Shown here piece after piece: positions 1-7,423 of a DNA stretch of 50,149 bases (position 1 is the first letter of the stretch; every line of letters starts with the position of its first letter). The translations under genes were made by a program, and so were the position numbers. The stretch comes from Thermoflexales bacterium (GTDB lineage: Bacteria > Chloroflexota > Anaerolineae > J036 > Brachytrichaceae), in contig JAIBCK010000012.1 of the NCBI GenBank assembly GCA_019694215.1, positions 1-50,149 on the forward strand. Reading direction: 5' to 3'. The notes beneath the pieces were generated by a model. It was not told the origin of the DNA. It did not search any database and saw only the letters and a program-made list of their open reading frames with translations.

Positions 1-207
1 GTCCAACAGCGACCCTTTGCCATGCAGGCACCCCCAACGCATGACGGATGACGCATGACGCGATCGTCTGTCCAACAGCGACCCTTTGCCATGCAGGCAC
101 CCCCAACGCATGACGGATGACGCATGACGCGATCGTCTGTCCAACAGCGACACTTTGCCATGCAGACACCCCCAACGCATGACGGATGACGCATGACGCG
201 ATCGTCG
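1..207. repeat. Tandem repeat, 69-bp unit, three copies
   Basis: Three head-to-tail copies start at 1, 70 and 139. Copies 1 and 2 look identical; copy 3 differs by two substitutions in its first half and one at the last base. Each unit ends in a short internal periodicity built on GCATGACG/GATGACG. The array runs off the left edge, so the true copy number is unknown. It has no spacers and is not a CRISPR. A related piece lies at 2527-2571, beyond the permease genes, in the same orientation. Confidence 0.95.
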
Positions 208-238
208 TTCGACAGACCATAGAACTTCGTCTCGGCCT

Positions 239-244
239 TACAAT
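239..244 (+). promoter_or_regulatory. -10 box TACAAT upstream of the ABC permease gene
   Basis: TACAAT ends exactly 7 nt before ATG 252, the spacing expected if transcription starts at the start codon. An earlier ATG at 243 overlaps the box itself. No convincing -35 is seen. Confidence 0.5.
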
Positions 245-251
245 GCGCTCG

Positions 252-1283
252 ATGTTCTCCTTGCTGGCGCGAAAGGCGCTGCGCATGGCCGCATGTCTTC
301 TGGGTGTGACTCTGCTCATATTCCTGCTCATGCGCGCCATTCCGGGGAATCCCTGGGCCAACTACGCCACTCAGCAACGTTTTGTTTTCGGCGGCCTACC
401 GGACACGAGCTACCAACGCGAACTCATCCGTCGCTACGGCCTCGACCAGCCTGAGTGGCGCCAGTTCACGCGCTATGTCTTTGGCGATTTCGATGCCGAC
501 GGCACATTTTTCTGCGGTGCCGTGTGTGGCAATCTCGGCCCATCGATTCAGTTCCGCGGGCCAAGTGTCCAAAGGATCCTGTTTGATGCCCCTGAGGATC
601 ACGGTTTTCTGGACAGTCGCTTTGGCTACACCCTGCGCATTGTGCTCTTTGGCACGCTGGCCGCCATTGGGCTGGGCGTACCGCTGGGTATCCTCACCGC
701 GACGCGCCCGCGCTCGACGTTCAGTCGCGCGATTTCGTTTGCGCTTGCCGGCCTCGCCTCGGTGCCCAATTTCATCCTCGGCCTGATCGTCATCCTGATA
801 CTCGGCCTATGGTTGAAGATTACGACCGTTATTCCGAACTGGAACCGACCCGGAGACTGGATCGCGCCTGTCCTCGTGCTGGCGGCCGTGCCGATGGCGA
901 CCATCGCGCGGGTCACCCACGCCACCCTCGCCAACATCCTTGGCGAGGACTATGTGCGCACGGCGCGGGCCAAGGGCCTGACGCGCTGGCGGGTGATGCT
1001 CCGCCATGTGCTTCGCCCGAGCCTCGCACCGATCCTGACGTTGCTTGGTCCCCTTTCCCTGGAAATGCTGACCGCCTCGCAAATCGTCGAGGGCCTGTAC
1101 GGCTTTCCTGGATTCGGGCAATCGTTCTTCACGGCGGTGCTCACTCTCGACTACCCGATGATCCTGGGCGTGGCGGTTGTCTATGCCACCGCGATCCTCG
1201 GCGTCAACCTTTTGGTTGGTGTGCTGTGTGAGCTGGTCGACCCGCGCCTGCGGGTGGCGCGGCAGACCGGGGTGACGCGATGA
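252..1283 (+). CDS. ABC peptide/nickel transporter permease, DppB family
   Basis: Inner-membrane permease subunit of a peptide/opine/nickel-type ABC importer (binding-protein-dependent transport family). A hydrophobic segment at the N-terminus leads into a long extracytoplasmic loop that contains two Cys, then five further membrane segments. The cytoplasmic EAA loop (EDYVRTARAKG) is at about residues 232-255, and the C-terminus has the usual DPRLR. I chose ATG 252 because it lies 7 nt after a TACAAT box and begins directly before the first membrane segment; ATG 243 is the alternative. A longer reading from 186 would start inside the repeat array and is unlikely. It overlaps the next permease by ATGA. 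No binding-protein or ATPase gene follows, so those subunits must be encoded upstream or elsewhere. Confidence 0.9.
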   Translation: MFSLLARKALRMAACLLGVTLLIFLLMRAIPGNPWANYATQQRFVFGGLPDTSYQRELIRRYGLDQPEWRQFTRYVFGDFDADGTFFCGAVCGNLGPSIQFRGPSVQRILFDAPEDHGFLDSRFGYTLRIVLFGTLAAIGLGVPLGILTATRPRSTFSRAISFALAGLASVPNFILGLIVILILGLWLKITTVIPNWNRPGDWIAPVLVLAAVPMATIARVTHATLANILGEDYVRTARAKGLTRWRVMLRHVLRPSLAPILTLLGPLSLEMLTASQIVEGLYGFPGFGQSFFTAVLTLDYPMILGVAVVYATAILGVNLLVGVLCELVDPRLRVARQTGVTR

Positions 1284-2188
1284 CGTCGGCCGGCCGCGGC
1301 CGCGCGCCGATCTCCGGCCGAGGCCTATTCGGCCTGCTGCTTTTGGCCTTTCTCCTCGGCGTCGCGCTGTTGACGCCACTGCTCTCGCCGCATGATCCCT
1401 TTGAGTCCAGTTTCACCCAGTCACGCCTGCCGCCCGCGTGGGTGAAGTCTGGCGTCGAATCGGGTCAGGATGAATTTCCGTTGGGCACTGATCGCTTTGG
1501 GCGGGATGTTCTCAGCCGCCTGATCCATGGGACGCGGACGTCCGTGGCGCTCGCGCTCGCGTCGGTCACGCTCGTGGCGGTGATCGGGACGCTTGCCGGG
1601 CTGGCCGCCGGCTATCTCGGTGGCGCGGCCGATGCGCTGCTCAGCTATCTGTTCGACACTGTGCAGGCTGTGCCCGGCATCATGTTCATGGTGATGGTGA
1701 TCCTGATCCTGCGTGACAAGCTGGCCCCGACCTGGTCAAATGGCGTGCTGACGCTGGTGGTGGGTTTCGCTACCGTGGGTTGGGTAGGCCTGGCGCGCGT
1801 CATCCGGGTGACAACGCAGCAGCTCAAGGTGCGTGAGTTCGTCGAAGCGGCGCGTTCGCTCGGCGGCTCGCCATGGCACATCCTCACCCGCCACCTGCTG
1901 CCCAATGTGGCGCATTTGATCGTTGTTTGGATCATTGCGAACATCCCGGCCGTGATTCTCATGGAGGCGCTGCTCGGGTATGTCGGGATCGGAGTGACGC
2001 GCGGGGTGGATGGCGACGAATTTGGCGTGATCAGCTGGGGCGGGCTGATATTTTCCGGCCGCCCGCTGCTCAATTTCAATCCCACGCTGGTGCTCGGGCC
2101 GACCCTGGGCATCCTGCTGATGACGCTCGGTGTGATCCTGCTGGCCGATCATCTGGAGGCGCGCTACCGACGCGCCGATGAGGGCTAG
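1280..2188 (+). CDS. ABC peptide/nickel transporter permease, DppC family
   Basis: Second permease of the same importer, 302 residues. One N-terminal membrane segment is followed by the short FPLGTDRFGRDVLSR-type motif typical of DppC/OppC. Five more membrane segments carry the EAA loop (EFVEAARSLGGSP) at about residues 186-208. Its ATG overlaps the stop of the preceding gene (ATGA), so the two are translationally coupled and presumably form a heterodimeric channel. The substrate cannot be told from the permeases. The operon ends here: the following 388 bp are non-coding and repeat-rich. Confidence 0.92.
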   Translation: MTSAGRGRAPISGRGLFGLLLLAFLLGVALLTPLLSPHDPFESSFTQSRLPPAWVKSGVESGQDEFPLGTDRFGRDVLSRLIHGTRTSVALALASVTLVAVIGTLAGLAAGYLGGAADALLSYLFDTVQAVPGIMFMVMVILILRDKLAPTWSNGVLTLVVGFATVGWVGLARVIRVTTQQLKVREFVEAARSLGGSPWHILTRHLLPNVAHLIVVWIIANIPAVILMEALLGYVGIGVTRGVDGDEFGVISWGGLIFSGRPLLNFNPTLVLGPTLGILLMTLGVILLADHLEARYRRADEG

Positions 2189-2392
2189 GAGACGGCCGAC
2201 GAATCAACAGAAGCACGAAGGGTCGGAGGGATACAACCTCCACAACATCGAAGCATCCTGAGCGGAAGCGGGCGGCCGCAGGCCGACCGCTGAAGTCGAA
2301 GGACGCGCCTGCGGCCCGAAGTCCCGCCCGCATCCTTCGAGTTCGCGACCCGGAATGCGCATCGGAATGGAAGGCCCGCACGGGCGCGGGGC

Positions 2393-2452
2393 GGGCGAAG
2401 CAATCGCCGCTACGCTGCTCCCAGCCTTGACCCGGTGGCGATCGCTTCGCCC
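2393..2452. repeat. 16-bp inverted repeat with one mismatch
   Basis: The arm at 2393-2408 (GGGCGAAGCAATCGCC) pairs with 2437-2452 with a single mismatch across a 28-nt loop. Neither arm is followed by a T-tract, so it is not a standard intrinsic terminator. It may be a small palindromic repeat element. Confidence 0.75.
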
Positions 2453-2526
2453 CTACTGAACTCGCTGAACTCGCGCGTGGAGTCGTCCTTCGGCCCTTCG
2501 TTCTTCTGTTTGCCAGAAGCTCACCG

Positions 2527-2571
2527 CCATGCAGACACCCCTAACGCATGACGCATGACGCATGACGGATT
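2527..2571. repeat. Diverged copy of the left-edge 69-bp repeat
   Basis: This stretch shares the CCATGCAGACACCC core and the run of GCATGACG-type motifs with the repeats at 1-207, most closely with copy 3. Here the heptamer CGCATGA is repeated three times. Direct orientation; it lies on the other side of the permease pair. Confidence 0.75.
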
Positions 2572-2576
2572 GAACG

Positions 2577-4091
2577 CTACTCGTCCCCCGCCGTGCGGCC
2601 CTTGAAAATCAGGTTGATCGGCGTGCCCATGAACCCGAACTCATCGCGGATGCGATTCTCCAGAAAGCGCCGGTATCCGAAGTGCGCCAGCTCCGGGTCG
2701 TTCACGTTGAACACAAAAGTGGGCGGCTCGACGCCGACTTGCGAGGCGAAGTAGATCTTCAACCGGCGGCCGCCGTGCGTCGGCGCGGCGTGTTTCTCGC
2801 TCGCCTCCCGCACGATGCGCATCACATCGCTGGTCGGGATGCGCTGGCTGCGCGCCTCATGCGCGCGCAGCGCCGTCGGCAGCACCTGATCGACGCGGAA
2901 CCCCGTCTGCGCCGAGATGAACATGATCGGCGAGTAGGCCATGAAGTTGAAGCGCTCGCGAGCGACTTCGAGAAAGCGCTCCATCTTCTCGGTCAGCAGC
3001 CCCCAGCCTTCGTGCGGCCGGGCAGTGCGGGCGACCTTTTCGGCGCTCTCGACCATGTCCCACTTGTTCACCAGCAGGATCACGCTCTTGGCCTCGTCCA
3101 GGATGAAACCGGCGATGTGCTCGTCTTGTGCGGTGATCCCCTCGGAGGCGTCGACCAGCAGCAGCGCGACGTCGGCGCGAGAAATGGCCTTGAGCGAGCG
3201 CAACACCGAAAACTTCTCCACGCCCGGCTCGATGGCCCCGCGCTTGCGCATGCCCGCGGTGTCCACCAGCGTGATCGTCGCGCGAAGCGAGTCGTCCTCT
3301 TCCTCGGGTGTTTCGCCGTCCCCGTCGTTCGGGTCACGCGCCTGGATGAACTCGAAGCGCGTGTCAACGGCATCGCGCGTCGTGCCCGGTACGTCGCTCA
3401 CAATCACGCGCGGCTCGCCAACCAGAGCGTTGAACAGTGAGGACTTGCCAACGTTGGGCCGCCCGACCAGCGCCACGCGCACGCTTTCGGCATCCTCATC
3501 CGAGGGTTCGGACAGGTCGCGCTCGCGGATCGCGGCGACGATGGCATCCAGTAGGTCGCCGGTCCCGTCACCCTGCATCCCGCTCACGGCAAAGACCTCG
3601 CCCAGCCCCAGGCCATAGAACTCCGTCGCCGCAAAGCGCGCCTCATTGGCCTCCGCCTTGCTCGCGACGACCATGACGGGCGGCACCGTGTCGCCCTCGC
3701 GTGATCGCGCGCCGAGCTGCTTGCGAAGGATGTCAGCAACGGCCTCGTCGATGGCCGTCAGCCCGGCTTGCGCGTCGGCGGTGAAGAGGATGACATCGGC
3801 GTCCGCTATCGCCGTCTCCGCCTGCTCGCGGATCTCACGCACAAAATCGCGCGACGATGCCGCGACCGGCGCCTGGCGTTGGTCGCGCAGCGATTCGAGC
3901 GGCTCGATGCCGCCCGTGTCGATCAGCGTAAAGGTGACGCCCGCCCACTCGACCGGCGCCTGAATTCGGTCGCGCGTCGTGCCCGGGGCGTCGTCGACGA
4001 CCGAGATGCGCTCCCCGACCAGCCGGTTGAACAGCGTGCTCTTGCCGACATTGGGCCGGCCGACGAGGGCGACAAAGGCGCGTCGTGTCAT
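2577..4091 (-). CDS. der: Ribosome biogenesis GTPase Der (EngA)
   Basis: Essential double-GTPase that acts in 50S subunit maturation; 504 residues. First GTPase domain: P-loop GRPNVGKST (11-19), TTRDR, DTGG (58-61). Second: GRPNVGKSS (210-218), DTAG (277-280), NKWD (342-345). The C-terminal KH-like domain starts at about 400. Two oddities stand out. The G4 motif of the first domain reads SKAE (144-147) where NKxD is expected, and the second domain carries an acidic insertion (about 252-268) before its G3 strand. The start ATG lies 6 bp after the lysC stop, so the two are probably cotranscribed although functionally unrelated. Identification is secure. Confidence 0.97.
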   Translation of the reverse strand: MTRRAFVALVGRPNVGKSTLFNRLVGERISVVDDAPGTTRDRIQAPVEWAGVTFTLIDTGGIEPLESLRDQRQAPVAASSRDFVREIREQAETAIADADVILFTADAQAGLTAIDEAVADILRKQLGARSREGDTVPPVMVVASKAEANEARFAATEFYGLGLGEVFAVSGMQGDGTGDLLDAIVAAIRERDLSEPSDEDAESVRVALVGRPNVGKSSLFNALVGEPRVIVSDVPGTTRDAVDTRFEFIQARDPNDGDGETPEEEDDSLRATITLVDTAGMRKRGAIEPGVEKFSVLRSLKAISRADVALLLVDASEGITAQDEHIAGFILDEAKSVILLVNKWDMVESAEKVARTARPHEGWGLLTEKMERFLEVARERFNFMAYSPIMFISAQTGFRVDQVLPTALRAHEARSQRIPTSDVMRIVREASEKHAAPTHGGRRLKIYFASQVGVEPPTFVFNVNDPELAHFGYRRFLENRIRDEFGFMGTPINLIFKGRTAGDE

Positions 4092-4097
4092 GGTGTC

Positions 4098-5525
4098 CTA
4101 GGCGATGAGGCGGTGCGTGGCGCGCACCGCGTCGTTCGCGGCTGAGCCCTTGACGACCAGGCTGATTCCGCACTCGGAGGAGCCCTGCGCAATGGCGATG
4201 ATATTGATGCCCTGCTCGCCCAACGCAGAAAAGACGCGACCACTCACGCCCGGCGTCTCGGCGATGCCGGCGCCGACCGCAGTGATGATGGCGGCGTCAT
4301 CCAGCACTGAAATGGCGTCGATGTCGCCCTTGCGGATCTCATACTGGAACTCGGACGTGAGCTCGGGCCGCACGCGCTCGATGGCGGCTCGCGGAATGAC
4401 CAGACAGATGTTCTGCTCGGCAGAGGCCTGCGCGAACATGTAGACGCTGGTCCCCGAGCGCGCAACGGCCGTAAACGTACGCGCGGCAATGCCAGCCACG
4501 CCCATCATTCCGCGCCCGGTCACGGTGACCACGGCAACTTCGCGGATGACTGACACGGACTTGATCGGCTGGTCGGCCGGCGCGTTGTCATACACGATCA
4601 ATGTGCCGGGGTGGGTGGGGTTGAAGGTGTTCTTCACCCGCAGCGGAATGCGCTTCTCGACCAGCGGCAGGATGGTCAGGGGATGCAGCACCTGCGCGCC
4701 GAAGAAGGCCATCTCGCTCATCTCGGTCGCGCTCAGGATCTTGATGGTGTGCGCGTCCGGGGCGACGCGCGGATCCGTGGTCAGCACGCCGTCCACGTCG
4801 CTGAAGTTGCGCACCTCGCTGGCTTCGAGCGCATCGGCGACGATGCTGGCGCTGTAGTCGCTCCCGCCGCGCCCCAGCGTGGTCGGCACGCCGCCCTCGG
4901 TTGCGCCGACATATCCGGTCACGACCGGCACTTTGCCGGCCTGCAGCATCGGCAGCAGCCGCTCGCGCAGCTTGAGGCGGGTCGGCTCCATGAGGGGCGC
5001 AGCGCTCTGATACTGCGTGTTGGTCACGACCACTTCGGTGGCATCCACGGCCTCGGCCAGCACGCCTTCGCTGCGGATGACCCCGGCCAGCACGCGCGCG
5101 GCCATGCGTTCACCAAGCCCCGCGATGGCATCGAGGGCGCGCGGGGTGGCCTCGCCCAGCACACGCACACTCGCACACAACATCTCAAAGCCGTCCAGAA
5201 AGCGGTCTATCTCGTCGCCGATCGCGCGGCGCTCGTCCGGGATGCTGATCCCGGCTTCGATGGCGGCATGGTGCTTGTCTGCCAGCTCGCGGCGGGCGCG
5301 CTTGAACGTCTCATCGTCGCCGTTCGCGGCGGCGCGCGCCGCGTTCAACAGCGTGTCCGTGACCTTGACCTGGTCACGGGGATTGGGCGAGCGGCCCATG
5401 GCGGATGTGACGACGATGACGTCATCCCATTCCACGATGGCGTCGCGGGCGATGCGGGCGACCTGGCGCATGGCTGCTGCGTCGCCGACCGAGCTCCCGC
5501 CGAATTTCATGATTAAGCGTGACAT
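4098..5525 (-). CDS. lysC: Aspartate kinase
   Basis: Phosphorylates L-aspartate, the first step towards lysine, threonine, methionine and diaminopimelate. 475 residues. It has the N-terminal KFGGSSVGD nucleotide/substrate motif, the kinase-fold GRGGSDYSA and NFSDVDGVLTTDPR motifs in the middle, and two C-terminal ACT domains suggesting feedback control by end products. I chose ATG 5525, which gives the usual MSRLIMKFGG start and lies 12 nt after a TATAAT box. The longer frame to 5591 would run through that promoter. The leader is only a few nt, which leaves no room for a lysine riboswitch. No homoserine dehydrogenase domain is fused. Confidence 0.96.
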   Translation of the reverse strand: MSRLIMKFGGSSVGDAAAMRQVARIARDAIVEWDDVIVVTSAMGRSPNPRDQVKVTDTLLNAARAAANGDDETFKRARRELADKHHAAIEAGISIPDERRAIGDEIDRFLDGFEMLCASVRVLGEATPRALDAIAGLGERMAARVLAGVIRSEGVLAEAVDATEVVVTNTQYQSAAPLMEPTRLKLRERLLPMLQAGKVPVVTGYVGATEGGVPTTLGRGGSDYSASIVADALEASEVRNFSDVDGVLTTDPRVAPDAHTIKILSATEMSEMAFFGAQVLHPLTILPLVEKRIPLRVKNTFNPTHPGTLIVYDNAPADQPIKSVSVIREVAVVTVTGRGMMGVAGIAARTFTAVARSGTSVYMFAQASAEQNICLVIPRAAIERVRPELTSEFQYEIRKGDIDAISVLDDAAIITAVGAGIAETPGVSGRVFSALGEQGINIIAIAQGSSECGISLVVKGSAANDAVRATHRLIA

Positions 5526-5537
5526 GATGACGGCGGG

Positions 5538-5543
5538 ATTATA
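5538..5543 (-). promoter_or_regulatory. -10 box TATAAT of lysC-der
   Basis: Consensus TATAAT on the minus strand, 12 nt before ATG 5525, implying a leader of about 5 nt. No good -35 at 16-18 bp. Confidence 0.6.
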
Positions 5544-5574
5544 CGGGCCGGGTCCCGTCAAACTGTCACATGGA

Positions 5575-5580
5575 TAGAAT
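5575..5580 (+). promoter_or_regulatory. -10 box TAGAAT of the MFS gene
   Basis: TAGAAT ends 9 nt before ATG 5590. It lies back to back with the lysC promoter in a 64-bp divergent gap. Confidence 0.5.
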
Positions 5581-5589
5581 GCCGCCTTC

Positions 5590-6822
5590 ATGCGCCGTAA
5601 TCCGTATCCCGTCTTTCTGGCCTACGGCTTCAGCCTATCCTTCCTGATGACCATGATCTTCACGGCCAGCGCCGTGTATCAGGTCACCGTGGTTGGGCTT
5701 TCACCGTTGCAGCTGGTCCTGGTTGGAACGCTGGTCGAAGCCGTGGTCCTGCTCTTTGAAATTCCGACCGGCATCGTCGCCGATGTCTACAGCCGCAGGC
5801 TGAGCGTGCTGATCAGCATCGCCATGACCGGCGTCGCCTTTCTGATCGAGGGGCTTTTCCCCTCGTTCGAGGCCATCCTGCTCGCCCAGGTGGTGTGGGG
5901 GATTGGCGCGACGTTCGAGAGCGGTGCGATCGATGCCTGGGTGGTGGACGAAATGGGTGAAGCGCAGTCGGCGCGCGCGTTTCAGCGCGGGGCACAACTG
6001 GACAGCGTCGGCACGTTTCTCGGCGTGCTGGCCGGGATGGCAACAGGTGCGCAGTTCGGGGTCGCCACGCCGGTCTGGCTGGGAGGGCTGGGCCTGCTCG
6101 GCGTCTTTGCCGTCCTTGCCGTGATCATGCCCGAGCGCCACTTCACGCCCGTGCCCACCGCAGCGCGCGGGACGTGGCGTACCTTCGCCGCCATGCTGCG
6201 CGAGGGGGCTGCGATCGTCCGCCGCAGGCCAGTACTGCGCCGGCTGGTCGTCGCCGGCTTCGTCCAGGGCGCCTTCTCCGAGGGCTTTGATCGATTGTGG
6301 ACGCCGCTTGCGCTTACCGTCGCTGCCCCGTTCGGCTTGCAACCCATCGTTTGGCTTGGCATCGTCCGCGCGATTGCGGTGCTGGCTGTCATCCCCGTCG
6401 TCGGGCTGATCCAACACCGCGTGGATGTCGGTTCGGACCGCGCCGTGTCGCGCGCCTTGGTCCTGGCGACCGCCGGGGTGTTGATCGGGCTGGTGGGCTT
6501 TGCCGTCGGGCAGGACGCCGTCATCTTCGGCGCCGCCTATGTTCTGGCGACCACGTTGCGGCGTGCCATGCGACCCATTCTGCAGACCTGGACGAACAAT
6601 CAAATTCGCGGCGTCGAGGCGCGCGCGCGGGCCACCGTGCTGTCCTTCTTCGGCCAGGTGGATGCGATCGGTCAGGTCGCGGGGGGGCCACCTGTCGGCG
6701 CCATCGGCAACCTGTCGCTGCGCGCGGCCATCCTTACCTCCGCGGCCATCCTCGCGCCGGCGATGCTGCTGTATCGAAACGCCAGCGGGGAGACAGCGCC
6801 CAACGATGCCACGCAAGCCTAA
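5590..6822 (+). CDS. Major facilitator superfamily transporter
   Basis: 410-residue membrane protein with about twelve hydrophobic segments. The motif-A-like loop between segments 2 and 3 reads GIVADVYSRRLSV, and a long central cytoplasmic stretch (about 188-210) separates the two halves. Many homologues are annotated as tetracycline or macrolide efflux-like permeases, but nothing here fixes the substrate or direction. It is transcribed divergently from lysC, with a start 9 nt after a TAGAAT box. Its 3' end overlaps the next gene by 17 bp, so the methyltransferase is probably coupled to it. Confidence 0.85.
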   Translation: MRRNPYPVFLAYGFSLSFLMTMIFTASAVYQVTVVGLSPLQLVLVGTLVEAVVLLFEIPTGIVADVYSRRLSVLISIAMTGVAFLIEGLFPSFEAILLAQVVWGIGATFESGAIDAWVVDEMGEAQSARAFQRGAQLDSVGTFLGVLAGMATGAQFGVATPVWLGGLGLLGVFAVLAVIMPERHFTPVPTAARGTWRTFAAMLREGAAIVRRRPVLRRLVVAGFVQGAFSEGFDRLWTPLALTVAAPFGLQPIVWLGIVRAIAVLAVIPVVGLIQHRVDVGSDRAVSRALVLATAGVLIGLVGFAVGQDAVIFGAAYVLATTLRRAMRPILQTWTNNQIRGVEARARATVLSFFGQVDAIGQVAGGPPVGAIGNLSLRAAILTSAAILAPAMLLYRNASGETAPNDATQA

Positions 6823-7369
6823 GCCTCCGCCGCCGCCCAGCGTGCGGCAGGGCTATGTCGAGGAGGGCGTCGCAGGCTACTACCGCCGCCACGCGGCCGA
6901 CTACCGCAATCCGCACGAAGCGATCATCGCCGCCAGCCTCGCGGAGCTCGTCGCACGACAGGGAGTCCTGCCGTCGCCCATCCTCGATCTGGCCTGTGGC
7001 AGTGGTGAGGTCACGCTCGCCCTCGAGGCCCTCGGCGCCCGCGATGTCACGGGCGTCGATCCCTACACCGGCCCGGCCTACCACGCGCGCACGGGTCGGC
7101 ACGCACTGCCGATCTCGTTTGAGGCCATCGCGGACGGCGCGCTCGCGGATCGCCAATTTGCGTTGGTCGTGTGCAGCTTCGCGCTGCACCTGCTGCCCGC
7201 GTCGCGCCTGCCAGGAACGTTGACCGCGCTCAGCCTGATCGCACCTTGTCTTTGGACGTTGTCCCCGCACAAGCGGCCGGTGATCCGCCCAGGCTGGGGG
7301 TGGACGCGCAGTGATGCCTTCACGCTGTCGCGCGTGCACGCCGTTGCTTATCGCGCCGGGACCCTATAA
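6806..7369 (+). CDS. Class I SAM-dependent methyltransferase
   Basis: Small cytosolic methyltransferase of about 187 residues. The SAM-binding motif I reads DLACGSGEVTLALE, followed by the acidic end of strand 2 (GVDPYTG) and a motif-IV-like FALVVCSFALHLL. It begins with a Lys/Pro-rich tail (MPRKPKPPPPPS). The start ATG lies inside the end of the MFS gene; a longer in-frame reading into that gene is not needed. The TAA stop sits within the TATAAT box of the next promoter. The substrate is unknown. Confidence 0.8.
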   Translation: MPRKPKPPPPPSVRQGYVEEGVAGYYRRHAADYRNPHEAIIAASLAELVARQGVLPSPILDLACGSGEVTLALEALGARDVTGVDPYTGPAYHARTGRHALPISFEAIADGALADRQFALVVCSFALHLLPASRLPGTLTALSLIAPCLWTLSPHKRPVIRPGWGWTRSDAFTLSRVHAVAYRAGTL

Positions 7370-7370
7370 T
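7365..7370 (+). promoter_or_regulatory. -10 box TATAAT of homospermidine synthase gene
   Basis: Consensus TATAAT with a weak TTGCTT at 7344-7349 (15-bp spacing). The inferred leader of about 45 nt ends in a GGAGG at 7416-7420, so unlike most genes here this one uses a normal Shine-Dalgarno site. Confidence 0.55.
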
Positions 7371-7423
7371 CCACTATCACATTGACACGCGCGCGCTTTG
7401 CATCGCCCGCGTGCACGGAGGCC

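Larger units (their letters stand above)
2189..2576. other. Non-coding gap with inverted repeats between dppC-like gene and der
   Basis: No credible gene on either strand. The stretch holds several imperfect inverted repeats: a GC-rich pair around 2266-2332, a near-perfect 16-bp pair at 2393-2408/2437-2452, and a diverged copy of the 69-bp repeat at 2527-2571. It separates the ends of two convergent transcription units, so part of it may act in termination. Confidence 0.7.

Noticed and set aside
1-207. CRISPR array
   Set aside because: The 69-bp units are joined directly, without unique spacers, and no cas gene is present.
186-251. Longer N-terminus of the first permease, starting in the repeat array
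   Set aside because: It would begin inside copy 3 of the repeat and precede the TACAAT box; the hydrophobic N-terminus typical of DppB starts at 252.
5526-5589. Lysine riboswitch before lysC
   Set aside because: Only 64 bp separate two divergent genes and the -10 box lies 12 nt from the start; there is no room for an aptamer.
6806-6822. Frameshift between the MFS and methyltransferase genes
   Set aside because: Both frames are complete with proper ends, and the 17-bp overlap fits ordinary translational coupling.
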